A DNA stretch of 27,941 nt from JANNAV01 sp031384695 (GTDB lineage: Bacteria; Pseudomonadota; Alphaproteobacteria; Rhodobacterales; Rhodobacteraceae), in contig JANNAV010000355.1 in the NCBI GenBank assembly GCA_031384695.1, forward strand, positions 1 to 27,941. The letters run 5' to 3'. The position numbers and the translations under genes are program-made. Every line of letters begins with the position of its first letter. Within the stretch, counting starts at the first letter, position 1. The notes under the pieces are model-generated. The model ran no database searches, had not been told where the DNA came from, and saw nothing but the letters and a program-made list of their open reading frames with translations. Positions 7,437 through 15,630 of the stretch are shown here, piece after piece.

Positions 7437-8165
7437 ATGCCCGGCACCCCCCCACCGCCTGTTGCGCCTGCGTCACCACCGCCGCCCGCGCCAAACCCGC
7501 CCGCGCCAAACCCTCCCGCGCCGCCGCCCCGGGCGTCAAACCCGCCACCCCGCCCCAGCCTTGCGCGGCAGATTGTGCCCAGCCTCGCACTGGCCGCCGT
7601 GGCAACCGGCGGCCTCGCAGCACAGTTCAGCGTCACCCACAGCCTGCCCGCCACCACCGGCGTCGTGCACAGCCTGTGGCTGATGGGCGGTTATTTCACC
7701 GTGCTGACCAACGCGCTGGTGGCGGCCCATATGCTGGCCATCGCGTTCGGCTGGCGGATCAGCAGCCGCCGGGCGGCAGGGCTGGTGGTGGCCATCGGCA
7801 TGGTAGGGGTGGTCTATCATCTGGTGCTGGCCGGGCTCTGGGCACCCACCGGCCTTGCCTGGTGGGCCGATCAGACGATGCACAGCGCCACCCCGGTGCT
7901 CACCCTGCTGTGGTGGCTGGGCTGCGCCCCCAAACAGATTTCCCGCGCCGACCTGCCGTTCTGGCTGGTCTGGCCGCTGGCCTATTGCGGCTATGCGCTG
8001 CTGCGCGGCAGCCTTACCGGCTTTTGGGCCTACCCGTTCCTCGATTTCACCGTACTGGGGCCTGTGGCGACCGCCCTCAACCTCGGTCTGATCTGCCTTG
8101 GGTTCGCAGGTGCCGGGCTGGCGCTGATCGCCCTCGCCCGCCTGCCAGCCCTGCGCCAGGACTGA
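7437..8165 (+). CDS. Pr6Pr-like membrane protein with proline-rich N-terminus
   Basis: This 242-residue protein has a proline/alanine-rich head (about residues 2-43, with PAPNPPAPNPPAPPP), then about six hydrophobic segments from residue 45 to the end. The membrane part (YFTVLTNALVAAHMLA, MHSATPVLTLLWWLGC, YPFLDFTVLGP) resembles the Pr6Pr family of small integral membrane proteins of unknown function. The ATG at 7437 follows GAGGG with suitable spacing; an in-frame codon at 7365 would add 24 residues. It is the only plus-strand gene within the recO-folK block and is divergent from recO. The proline-rich head is encoded by short imperfect tandem repeats, so its length may vary between strains. 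Confidence 0.75.
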   Translation: MPGTPPPPVAPASPPPPAPNPPAPNPPAPPPRASNPPPRPSLARQIVPSLALAAVATGGLAAQFSVTHSLPATTGVVHSLWLMGGYFTVLTNALVAAHMLAIAFGWRISSRRAAGLVVAIGMVGVVYHLVLAGLWAPTGLAWWADQTMHSATPVLTLLWWLGCAPKQISRADLPFWLVWPLAYCGYALLRGSLTGFWAYPFLDFTVLGPVATALNLGLICLGFAGAGLALIALARLPALRQD

Positions 8166-8207
8166 CGCAAGCCTGCCACCCGGCGCCCGCCTGCCAACCG
8201 CAAAGCC

Positions 8208-8543
8208 TCACTCCGCCAACCCCTCTTCCTCCAGCAAGGTCCGCCCCTGCCGGTCCTCCAACTCAATCACCCACAAATCCGGATCGCGTCCCCGCGCCCG
8301 GCCCAGCGCCGCATCCACCTCGGCCTCCGGCCCCTCCGCCAGCAGCACCCAGCGCCGCGCCCCCGCCGCCAGATCAAAACTGCGCTGAAAACTCACCGCC
8401 CGCCCGTCCAGCGTCGCCACCTTCACCACCACCGCCCCCGAGGTCGCATCGCCCCTGGCCGTCACATAGACAGGAATATCCGCCAGCCGCAGCCGCAGCA
8501 AATAGGCCGAAACCCATATCCCCGCCGCCAACCGCGCGCTCAC
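8208..8543 (-). CDS. DUF1491 family protein
   Basis: This is a 111-residue soluble protein. The N-terminal part (SARLAAGIWVSAYLLRLRLADIPVYVTARGD) and the following GAVVVKVATLDG and WVIELEDRQGRTLLEEE match what I know of the DUF1491 family, found next to era/rnc in alphaproteobacteria; the function is unknown. The GTG start at 8543 was chosen because AAGAAGGGG lies about 7 bases upstream; the nearby ATG at 8550 is in another frame. It follows era by 66 bases that hold a dispersed motif, so it is probably the last gene of the lepB-rnc-era transcript. Confidence 0.85.
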   Translation of the reverse strand: MSARLAAGIWVSAYLLRLRLADIPVYVTARGDATSGAVVVKVATLDGRAVSFQRSFDLAAGARRWVLLAEGPEAEVDAALGRARGRDPDLWVIELEDRQGRTLLEEEGLAE

Positions 8544-8553
8544 CCCGCATCCC

Positions 8554-8590
8554 CTTCTTTATTGCTTAAATATCCCCGCCGGAGGCTCCG
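8554..8590 (-). repeat. Dispersed intergenic motif, copy 2 (between era and DUF1491), with imperfect palindrome
   Basis: The + strand reads CTTCTTTATTGCTTAAATAT and then CCCCGCCGGAGGCTCCG; the first 24 bases are shared with 6381-6404 at 20 of 24 positions. A compact dyad CGGAG/CTCCG lies at 8580-8590. In the direction of transcription the element begins 19 bases after the era stop and ends at the AAGAAGGGG that would serve as the DUF1491 ribosome binding site. The motif may therefore link gene end, RNA structure and downstream initiation. Confidence 0.5.
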
Positions 8591-8609
8591 CCGCCCCAAC
8601 CCGGAACGG

Positions 8610-9557
8610 TCAGTTGCCGTCCTTGAAATCCAGCCCCATCTCGGCATAGCGCTCAGGCTCCTCAAGCCAGTTCGGCCGCACCTTCACCTGCAAAAACAAA
8701 TGCACCGTGCGCCCCAGAAACGCGGCGATCTCGGCCCGCGCCGCCTGCCCCACCGATTTGATCGTCTCGCCGCCATTGCCCAGCACGATGCCCTTGTGGC
8801 CATCGCGCGCCACATAGATCAACTGATCAATCCGGGTGGTGCCATCGGGCTTGTCCTCCCACTTCTCGGTCTCCACGGTCAACTGATAGGGCAATTCCTC
8901 GTGCAACCGCAGCGTCAGCTTCTCGCGCGTCATCTCGGCAGCAATCAACCGCATCGGCAGATCGGCAATCTGATCCTCAGGGTAAAACCACGCTCCCTCG
9001 GGCAATTCGCCCGCAAGCCATTCCTTCAGATCAGCCGCACCATAGCCCTTTTCCGCCGAAATCATGAAGGTGCGCGCAAACGGATAGGCCTCGTTCATCT
9101 TGGCCGCCAGTTCCAGCAACACCTCCGCCTTCACCCGGTCGATCTTGTTGATCGCCAAGGCCACCTGCTGCCCCAGCGGCACCTGATCCTTCATCCGGTC
9201 GATGATGGCGGCAACCCCACCGGTCAGCCCCCGGTGCGCCTCGATCAGCAGCACGATGATATCGGCGTCCGCCGCCCCGCCCCATGCCGCCTTGACCATC
9301 GCGCGGTCCAACCTGCGGCGCGGGCGAAACAACCCCGGCGTATCGACAAACACGATCTGCGTCAGCCCCGCCATGGTGATGCCCCGGATGCGCGCCCGCG
9401 TGGTCTGCACCTTGTGGGTGACAATCGAAACCTTCGCCCCCACCATCCGGTTGAGCAGCGTCGATTTCCCGGCATTCGGCTCGCCGATCAGGGCCACAAA
9501 CCCCGCCCGCGTGCCCGCCTGCCGCTCGGCCATCGGGCCAACATCATTCTCGCTCAT
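8610..9557 (-). CDS. era: GTPase Era
   Basis: This 315-residue GTPase binds the 3' end of 16S rRNA during 30S subunit maturation. The GTPase domain shows G1 GEPNAGKS (25-32), the switch region with TTR, G3 DTPG (72-75), G4 NKID (137-140) and G5 SAEKG. A C-terminal KH RNA-binding domain has the GHKGIVLGNGGETIKSVG signature. The ATG at 9557 lies inside the end of rnc, a 14-base overlap pointing to coupled translation of RNase III and Era, both ribosome-biogenesis factors. The frame is open upstream but only antisense-like sequence lies there. Confidence 0.96.
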   Translation of the reverse strand: MSENDVGPMAERQAGTRAGFVALIGEPNAGKSTLLNRMVGAKVSIVTHKVQTTRARIRGITMAGLTQIVFVDTPGLFRPRRRLDRAMVKAAWGGAADADIIVLLIEAHRGLTGGVAAIIDRMKDQVPLGQQVALAINKIDRVKAEVLLELAAKMNEAYPFARTFMISAEKGYGAADLKEWLAGELPEGAWFYPEDQIADLPMRLIAAEMTREKLTLRLHEELPYQLTVETEKWEDKPDGTTRIDQLIYVARDGHKGIVLGNGGETIKSVGQAARAEIAAFLGRTVHLFLQVKVRPNWLEEPERYAEMGLDFKDGN

Positions 9558-10239
9558 TGGAAGTCTCCAAGCGGGCCAAAAGCGCCCGTGCTGCGGCCTG
9601 TTCGGCCACCCGTTTCGACCCTGCCACCTCGGCATGGGTCTCGCCACTTTCCAGCCGCACCTCGACTGTAAAGATCGGTTGATGATCCGGGCCAGAGCGC
9701 CCGGTCTCGATGTATTCCGGCGGCGGCATGCCGCGCGCCTGCGCCCATTCCTGCAAACTGGTCTTGGCATCGCGCGCATCGCGCTCCACCGCCCCGATCC
9801 GCGCGCCCCAAAGCCTGAGGACGGTGGCCTTGGCCGCCTCAAAGCCGCTGTCCACATAGACGGCGGCAATCACCGCCTCCAGCGCGTCCCCCAGCAGCGC
9901 CTCCTTACGCCGCCCGCCCGACAGCATTTCAGACCGGCCCAGCTTCAACACCGCCCCCAACCCCAGATCGCGCGCCACCTCGGCACAGGTTTCCTTGCGC
10001 ACCAGCGCGTTGAACCGGGGTGCCAACTGCCCCTCGCTCGCCCCGGTATCGCCCGACAGCAGCGCCTCAGCCATCACCAGCCCCAAAACCCGGTCGCCCA
10101 GAAACTCCAGCCGCTGATTGTCGGGCCGCGTGGCCGTGGACAGCGACGCATGCGTCACCGCCCGCAGCAATATCTCGGGGTTGCGAAACTGATGCCCCAG
10201 CCGCGCCTCAAAGGCTTTGAGATCCGACGAAAGCCTCAC
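9544..10239 (-). CDS. rnc: Ribonuclease III
   Basis: This 231-residue double-strand-specific endoribonuclease matures rRNA and regulates mRNAs. The catalytic signature NQRLEFLGDRVLGL carries E45 and D49, and LLGDALEAVIAAVY supplies D118 and E121. A double-stranded-RNA-binding domain occupies about residues 155-225 (TSLQEWAQARG ... AEQAAARALL). Translation starts at GTG 10239, which overlaps the lepB stop as GTGA, so rnc is translationally coupled to lepB. The order lepB-rnc-era is the conserved bacterial arrangement. Confidence 0.96.
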   Translation of the reverse strand: MRLSSDLKAFEARLGHQFRNPEILLRAVTHASLSTATRPDNQRLEFLGDRVLGLVMAEALLSGDTGASEGQLAPRFNALVRKETCAEVARDLGLGAVLKLGRSEMLSGGRRKEALLGDALEAVIAAVYVDSGFEAAKATVLRLWGARIGAVERDARDAKTSLQEWAQARGMPPPEYIETGRSGPDHQPIFTVEVRLESGETHAEVAGSKRVAEQAAARALLARLETSNERE

Positions 10240-11024
10240 TCGACCGCCTTGAAGAACCGGTCCGATCGCCAGGTCCAGAAATACAGCATCGAGCGGCCCG
10301 CCGACGAGAACATGATCCGGTCGGCGCGGCCGATCAGGTTTTCGGCCGGCACAAAGCCGACGCCGCTGGCGCTTTGCGCAAACCGGCTGTCCTGGCTGTT
10401 GTCGCGGTTGTCACCCATGAAGAAATACTTGCCCTCGGGCACGGTGAACACATCGGTGTTATCGGCAAACCCCGCCGCATCAATGTTCAGAACATGGTGC
10501 TGCCGCCCGTTCGGCAAGGTCTCGATGGCGCGCGACTTGCTGCAGATCGCCCCCTCGCCCACCACTTCGTTTTCACAGCGCGGCCGGTTGCGCATCGGCC
10601 CCTGCTCGGCGTAAACCTCCTCGAACACCCCGTCCGGCACCTGTGGCGCGACGGCGCCGTTGATGTACAAAAGCCCCGCCTTCATCTGAATCTGATCGCC
10701 CGGCAGCCCGATCAGCCGCTTGACGAAATCGGTGCCCTGGGTCGGATGGCGAAACACCACCACATCGCCACGCACCGGGTCCGCCGCCAGAATACGGCCG
10801 GAAAACGGGCACATCGAAAACGGGCAGGAATGGCGCGAATAGCCGTATGCCATCTTGTTCACGAACACGAAGTCGCCGATCAGCAGCGTGTCCTTCATCG
10901 ATTCCGAAGGGATCCAGAACGGCTGAAACAACAGGGTGCGAAATGCGCCCGCGATCAGCAGCGCATACACAATCGTCTTGATGGTCTCAACGATGCCACC
11001 ATCGGGTTTTGCCTTGCTGGCCAT
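10236..11024 (-). CDS. lepB: Signal peptidase I
   Basis: This 262-residue membrane protease cleaves signal peptides from exported proteins. One N-terminal membrane segment (about 16-36) is followed by the box B motif IPSESMKDTL with nucleophile S42, and by FVKRLIGLPGD with general base K102; the C-terminal MGDNRDNSQDSR is box E. The sequence has a cysteine pair in SRHSCPFSMCPFSG, as in many rhodobacterial LepB proteins. It begins 72 bases after acpS and overlaps rnc by four bases, so it probably heads or continues the lepB-rnc-era transcript. Confidence 0.96.
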   Translation of the reverse strand: MASKAKPDGGIVETIKTIVYALLIAGAFRTLLFQPFWIPSESMKDTLLIGDFVFVNKMAYGYSRHSCPFSMCPFSGRILAADPVRGDVVVFRHPTQGTDFVKRLIGLPGDQIQMKAGLLYINGAVAPQVPDGVFEEVYAEQGPMRNRPRCENEVVGEGAICSKSRAIETLPNGRQHHVLNIDAAGFADNTDVFTVPEGKYFFMGDNRDNSQDSRFAQSASGVGFVPAENLIGRADRIMFSSAGRSMLYFWTWRSDRFFKAVE

Positions 11025-11096
11025 GGGTCGGGTGTCCTGCTTGATAGGTCGGGCTTCATAAGTTCGGGCGCTAGATGCGCGCGGGCGGGCGGCGAG

Positions 11097-11510
11097 TCAA
11101 GTTGGCAGCGCCACCAGCCGCGCCTCAATCACCACAAAAGCCTGCGCCCAAGGGTGATCATCGGTCAATGTGACGTGCACGATGGCCGCATGGCCCGCAG
11201 GCGTCATCGCCGCCAACCGCGCAGCCGCCCAGCCCGACAGTTGCATCACCGGCTGCCCGGTTTCCAGATTGCTGACCGCCATGTCGCGCCAGGCGATGCC
11301 CATCCGCAGGCCGGTGCCCAGCGCCTTGGAACAGGCCTCTTTCGCGGCCCAGCGCTTGGCAAAGGTGGCCGCCACCGCAAGCGGCCGCCCATCCGCATGG
11401 CGCTGCTCGGTGGCCGTAAACACCCGGTTGCGAAACCGGTCGCCAAACCGCGCCAAAGTCCCGCCGATCCGCTCGATATTGGCCAGATCGGCGCCGATCC
11501 CCAGAATCAT
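11097..11510 (-). CDS. acpS: Holo-[acyl-carrier-protein] synthase
   Basis: This 137-residue enzyme transfers phosphopantetheine from CoA to the acyl carrier protein, activating fatty acid synthesis. Signature motifs are GIGADLANIERI with metal ligand D8, and FAKRWAAKEACSKALGTG with E58. The ATG at 11510 lies only 3 bases after the pdxJ stop, so the two are cotranscribed; pdxJ-acpS is a conserved pair in proteobacteria. Confidence 0.96.
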   Translation of the reverse strand: MILGIGADLANIERIGGTLARFGDRFRNRVFTATEQRHADGRPLAVAATFAKRWAAKEACSKALGTGLRMGIAWRDMAVSNLETGQPVMQLSGWAAARLAAMTPAGHAAIVHVTLTDDHPWAQAFVVIEARLVALPT

Positions 11511-11513
11511 GCC

Positions 11514-12263
11514 CTACTCCCGCGCCAGATCCATCTGGCGCCGCATCTCCTCGATCGCCGGACCAAGCCCACGGAAAATCGCCTCGCCGATCAGGAAATG
11601 GCCGATGTTCAACTCCATCACCTCAGGCATCGCCGCCACCGGCCCCACCGTCTCGTAAGTCAGCCCGTGGCCCACATGCACCTCAAGCCCCAGTGCATGC
11701 GCATGCGCCGCGCCCTTCTGCAGCGCCGCCAGTTCCAGATCGCGCTCGGCAAAGCGGCCCTCCTCGTGCAGATCGCAGTAATGCCCCGCGTGCAGTTCCA
11801 CCACATCGGCGCCAATCCGCTTGCAGGCCCCGATCTGGCGCGGATCGTGGCCGATAAACATCGACACCCGGCAGCCCAAAGCCAGCAAAGGTGCAATGTA
11901 TTCCGCCAGCCGCGCCTCATCCCCCGCCACATCAAGGCCGCCCTCGGTGGTCCGCTCGGCCCGGTTTTCCGGCACCAGACACACCGCATGCGGCCGGTGC
12001 CGCAAGGCCAGCGCCTGCATCTCGGGCGTGGCCGCACATTCAAAGTTCAGCGGCACCGTCAGGCCCGCAATCATCGCCTCGATATCGCCGTCACGGATAT
12101 GCCTGCGGTCCTCGCGCAAATGCGCGGTGATGCCATCCGCCCCCGCCGCCTCAGCCAGCAGCGCCGCCCTGAGCGGATCGGGATAAGACACCCCCCGCGC
12201 ATTGCGCACGGTGGCCACATGATCAATGTTCACCCCAAGCCGCAGCCGCCCAACTGGTTTCAT
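11514..12263 (-). CDS. pdxJ: Pyridoxine 5'-phosphate synthase
   Basis: This 249-residue TIM-barrel enzyme condenses 3-amino-2-oxopropyl phosphate with 1-deoxy-D-xylulose 5-phosphate to make pyridoxine phosphate (vitamin B6). Characteristic stretches are LGVNIDHVATVRNARG, GADGITAHLREDRRHI, FECAATPEM, ELHAGHYCD and ELNIGHFLIGEA. The ATG at 12263 is preceded by GAGGGAGG at 5 bases, which favours it over the in-frame codon at 12290. It starts 28 bases after the DUF2062 stop and is followed at once by acpS. Confidence 0.96.
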   Translation of the reverse strand: MKPVGRLRLGVNIDHVATVRNARGVSYPDPLRAALLAEAAGADGITAHLREDRRHIRDGDIEAMIAGLTVPLNFECAATPEMQALALRHRPHAVCLVPENRAERTTEGGLDVAGDEARLAEYIAPLLALGCRVSMFIGHDPRQIGACKRIGADVVELHAGHYCDLHEEGRFAERDLELAALQKGAAHAHALGLEVHVGHGLTYETVGPVAAMPEVMELNIGHFLIGEAIFRGLGPAIEEMRRQMDLARE

Positions 12264-12291
12264 CGCCGCCTCCCTCATTGCCCGACGCATG

Positions 12292-12975
12292 TTATGGCAA
12301 CGGCGCAGCGTCGTCTTGCGGCAATTCCGCCTTCTGCCGCGCCTCGATCACCGCCGCCTTTAACCGCCTGCGCTTTTCGATCCGGTCCTGCGTGCGCTTG
12401 GCGCGGATCTTCTGATAGGCCAGCACCAGAGGCGTCGTCAGATAATAAAGCACCGTCGAGCAGATTAGCCCCGGAATGATGCTGCCCACCAGATACGGCA
12501 GATAGATCGTCTTGAAAAACACGATCAGGCTGGCCCATTCCGTCGGCTCCGAGGTGAACACCGCCTTGGCATTGCGCCACAACTCGACGCCCGCATTGCC
12601 AAAGGCCTCGACAATCCCCATCACCTCCAGCGGTGCCTTGATACCCAAAAGCCAATAGCCCGTCTCCATCGACACCACCGCAATTACCGGCGTGGTGATC
12701 GGGTTCGACAGAAAGGTGCACAGCAACGCCGCAATGATATTGCCGCGCATCGCCCAGGCCAGCGCCGCCGCCGAGATGAACTGAATACCGAATATCGGCG
12801 GAAAGTTCACGAAAGTTCCGGCAAACACCCCGCGCGCCACCCGGTGCGGCTCGTCCGGCAGGCGGCGCATCCGGTGGACCATGTATTTGATCGCCCGCAA
12901 AAAGCCGCCGGTCGGATACACCAACTGCTGCGCCCAGGCGGCGATAGATCGTGGATTGCGCCGCTTAAAGACCAC
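12292..12975 (-). CDS. DUF2062 domain membrane protein
   Basis: This 227-residue protein has a basic N-terminus, then hydrophobic segments in the DUF2062 pattern: GVFAGTFVNFPPIFGIQFISAAALAWAMRGN, AALLCTFLSNPITTPVIA, and a later pair IVFFKTIYLPYLVGSIIPGL and LYYLTTPLVLAY. A charged C-terminal tail follows. The biochemical role of the family is unknown. The start is GTG 12975, with a purine-rich AAGGG some 11 bases upstream. It lies between rsh and pdxJ in one run of minus-strand genes, the usual place for it in Rhodobacterales. Confidence 0.88.
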   Translation of the reverse strand: MVFKRRNPRSIAAWAQQLVYPTGGFLRAIKYMVHRMRRLPDEPHRVARGVFAGTFVNFPPIFGIQFISAAALAWAMRGNIIAALLCTFLSNPITTPVIAVVSMETGYWLLGIKAPLEVMGIVEAFGNAGVELWRNAKAVFTSEPTEWASLIVFFKTIYLPYLVGSIIPGLICSTVLYYLTTPLVLAYQKIRAKRTQDRIEKRRRLKAAVIEARQKAELPQDDAAPLP

Positions 12976-13020
12976 TCAAGCCCAGCCCTTCTTGTTTCCC
13001 CCGCGCCCGGATGTACCGGT

Positions 13021-15138
13021 TCAGGGTTTGCGCGTCACATCACGCAGCCGCGACACCTGCGCCACGTCGGTTTCCGCCTCCAGCGCCGTCATCACCTTGT
13101 GCAGATGCTCCACATCGCGCAGGTCCACATCGAACATCACCCGATAGAAATCTGGCTTCTTGTCGATGAACTTCAAGTCCGAGATATTGGCCTTTTGCTC
13201 GCCAATCAAGGTGCAGATGCGCCCTAACACACCAGCATCGTTGGAAATCGTCAGTTCAAGGCCAACCGTGTTCACCGCCGCATGCCGACCTGCGTGCCAT
13301 TGCAGATCAACCCAGCGGTTCGGCTGTTCCTCCAGCTCTTCCAGGGCCGGGCAATCAATGGCATGGATTACCACGCCCTGCCCGCGGTAAGTGATGCCCA
13401 CGATCCGCTCGCCCGGCACCGGCTGACAGCAGGGCGCCCGGCGAAAGCTTTGATCGGCGGTCAGGCCCAGCACCGGGCGGGTGCTGTCCACCTCTTCGGC
13501 GGTTGAAAGCGTCAGTTCCGGGTAAAGCGCCTCGATCACCTTGCGCGCCGCCAGTTCCGATGATCCGATCTGCGCCAGCAACTCGTTCTCATCGGCCAGC
13601 CCCAACAGCTTGGCCGCCGTGCGCAGCGCCTTGTCCGAGGCCTTCTTGCCCGCATGCTCAAACGCCTGCCGCGCCAGTTCCTGCCCAAGCCGCACGAAGC
13701 GCCCCCGGTCCTCCTCACGCAAAGATCGCCGGATGGCGGCCTTGGCGCGGCCGGTGGTCACAATATCGATCCAGCTTGCCTGCGGCCGCTGACCCTCGGC
13801 CGTGATGATCTCCACCGACTGGCCGTTTTTCAGCCGGGTCCACAACGGCACCCGGATGCCGTCGATCTTGGCCGAAACACAGGCATTGCCGATCCGGGTG
13901 TGGATCGAATAGGCGTAATCCAAGGGCGTCGCCCCGCGCGGCAGCTGCACCACATCGCCCTTGGGGGTAAAGCAGAATACCTGATCGGAATACATCTCCA
14001 GCTTGACGTTTTCCAGAAACTCGTCGTGATCGCCCTCGTCCAGCCGCTCGGTCAGGCCGGCCACCCATTTGGCCGGGTCCACCGCAAACGGGTTCTGCGC
14101 CCTGACACCCTCGCGGTAAGACCAGTGTGCCGCCACCCCCGCCTCGGCCACCTCGTGCATCTCGCGCGTGCGGATCTGCACTTCCACCCGCTTGCCATCG
14201 CGCCCCGAAACCGTGGTGTGGATGCTGCGATACCCGTTGTTCTTCGGCTGGCTGATGTAGTCCTTGAACCGCCCCGGCACCGCCCGCCACCGCTGATGGA
14301 TCACCCCCAGAATGCCGTAACACTCGGCCACCGAGCCGCAGATCACCCTGAATCCGTAAATGTCGGAAAGGCTGGAAAACGCCAGTTCCTTCTCCTGCAT
14401 CTTGCGCCAGATCGAATAGGGCTTTTTCGCCCGGCCATAAACATCGGCGTCAATCTGCACCCGTTCCAGTTCCAGCCGGATATCGGCGGTGATCTTGTGG
14501 ACCACATCGCCCGCCTCGCGCTGCAAGGTCAGAAACCGCCGGATGATCGAGTTGCGCGCCTCGGAGTTGATCACCTTGAAGGACAGATCCTCCAACTCCT
14601 CGCGCATCCACTGCATGCCCATGCGCCCCGCCAAAGGCGCGAAAATCTCCATCGTCTCACGCGCCTTTTGCGCCTGTTTTTCCGGCTTCATGCTGCGGAT
14701 CGTGCGCATATTATGCAGCCGGTCGGCCAGCTTGACCAATATCACCCGCAGGTCTTTCGACATCGCCATTAACAGCTTGCGGAAATTCTCCGCCTGCTGG
14801 CTTTCGGTTGACGACAGTTGCAGGTTGGTCAGCTTGGTCACCCCGTCCACCAGTTCCGCCACCTCGTCGCCAAACAGCTTGGCGATCTCGGAATAGGTCG
14901 ATTTGGTGTCCTCGATGGTGTCGTGCAGCAAGGCCGTCACGATGGTGGCATCATCCAGCCGCTGTTCGGTCAGAATGGCCGCCACCGCCACCGGATGGGT
15001 GAAATACGGCTCGCCCGATTTGCGCAACTGGCCGTCATGCATCGCGCGGCCGTAAGCATGGGCACGGGCGATCAGATCGGCATTGCTGCGCGGATTATAG
15101 TTGCGGACCAGGGCGATCAGGTCTTCGACGTCGATCAT
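13021..15138 (-). CDS. rsh: Bifunctional (p)ppGpp synthetase/hydrolase (RelA/SpoT family)
   Basis: This 705-residue protein makes and degrades the stringent-response alarmone. The hydrolase HD domain is intact: H48 (YFTHP), H72-D73 (LLHDTIED) and D139 (LADRLHNMR). The synthetase domain has YGRAKKPYSIWRKM, DIYGFRV and KDYISQPKNNGYRSIHT. The RFKD motif (290-293) is the RxKD form found in bifunctional Rel/Spo enzymes, unlike the ExDD form of monofunctional RelA. TGS (about 395-455) and C-terminal ACT (about 630-705) regulatory domains follow. It is encoded 63 bases downstream of rpoZ. In most alphaproteobacteria a single such enzyme does both reactions. Confidence 0.96.
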   Translation of the reverse strand: MIDVEDLIALVRNYNPRSNADLIARAHAYGRAMHDGQLRKSGEPYFTHPVAVAAILTEQRLDDATIVTALLHDTIEDTKSTYSEIAKLFGDEVAELVDGVTKLTNLQLSSTESQQAENFRKLLMAMSKDLRVILVKLADRLHNMRTIRSMKPEKQAQKARETMEIFAPLAGRMGMQWMREELEDLSFKVINSEARNSIIRRFLTLQREAGDVVHKITADIRLELERVQIDADVYGRAKKPYSIWRKMQEKELAFSSLSDIYGFRVICGSVAECYGILGVIHQRWRAVPGRFKDYISQPKNNGYRSIHTTVSGRDGKRVEVQIRTREMHEVAEAGVAAHWSYREGVRAQNPFAVDPAKWVAGLTERLDEGDHDEFLENVKLEMYSDQVFCFTPKGDVVQLPRGATPLDYAYSIHTRIGNACVSAKIDGIRVPLWTRLKNGQSVEIITAEGQRPQASWIDIVTTGRAKAAIRRSLREEDRGRFVRLGQELARQAFEHAGKKASDKALRTAAKLLGLADENELLAQIGSSELAARKVIEALYPELTLSTAEEVDSTRPVLGLTADQSFRRAPCCQPVPGERIVGITYRGQGVVIHAIDCPALEELEEQPNRWVDLQWHAGRHAAVNTVGLELTISNDAGVLGRICTLIGEQKANISDLKFIDKKPDFYRVMFDVDLRDVEHLHKVMTALEAETDVAQVSRLRDVTRKP

Positions 15139-15201
15139 GCCCGCCCAGCCTTCTTACTCAACAGCGACCTTCTCACGCAAAATCAGGCTTTCACCAAACC
15201 T

Positions 15202-15555
15202 TCAGAAATCGCCCTGCGCTTCCATCAGCGCCCGCAGCAGCTTTTCTTCCGACATGTCGTCCTGCATCGGCCGGTCGATCTCGCCCGACATCAGCAGCGC
15301 CATCTGGTCGTCTTCCGGCTCGTCCACATCGATCTTGGTCTGATGGCTTTCGATCATCCGCTCGCGCAGCAAGGATGCAATCTGCGTCTCGTCGCCGATC
15401 TCGCGCAGGGCGACCACCGGGTTCTTGTCGTTGTCGCGGTCCACCGTGGGGGCCGAGCCTGCGGCGATCTCGCGCGCCCGGTGGGCCGCCAGCATCACCA
15501 GTTCGAACCGGTTCGGAACCTTGTCAACGCAATCTTCAACCGTCACGCGGGCCAT
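15202..15555 (-). CDS. rpoZ: RNA polymerase omega subunit
   Basis: This is a 117-residue omega subunit. The N-terminus MARVTVEDCVDKVPNRFELVMLAAHRAREI is the family signature, followed by NPVVALREI and an acidic tail. Omega helps assemble the beta' subunit and forms one of the ppGpp-binding sites with it. The ATG at 15555 is preceded by GGAG at 5 bases, and the extra upstream codons to 15609 are not conserved-looking. Its pairing with rsh immediately downstream mirrors the rpoZ-spoT linkage of enterobacteria and joins the alarmone producer to a part of its target. Confidence 0.95.
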   Translation of the reverse strand: MARVTVEDCVDKVPNRFELVMLAAHRAREIAAGSAPTVDRDNDKNPVVALREIGDETQIASLLRERMIESHQTKIDVDEPEDDQMALLMSGEIDRPMQDDMSEEKLLRALMEAQGDF

Positions 15556-15630
15556 GGATGCTCCATTCGGGGTGTTGGGGGCATGAAGCGGCCTATTTAG
15601 GCGCGTCATCCGCGCTTGACAAGGGCCAAA

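Noticed and set aside
10374..12479. A 701-codon plus-strand open frame opposite lepB, acpS and pdxJ
   Set aside because: It crosses three well-supported genes and their gaps and has the arginine/histidine/proline-rich look of an antisense frame.
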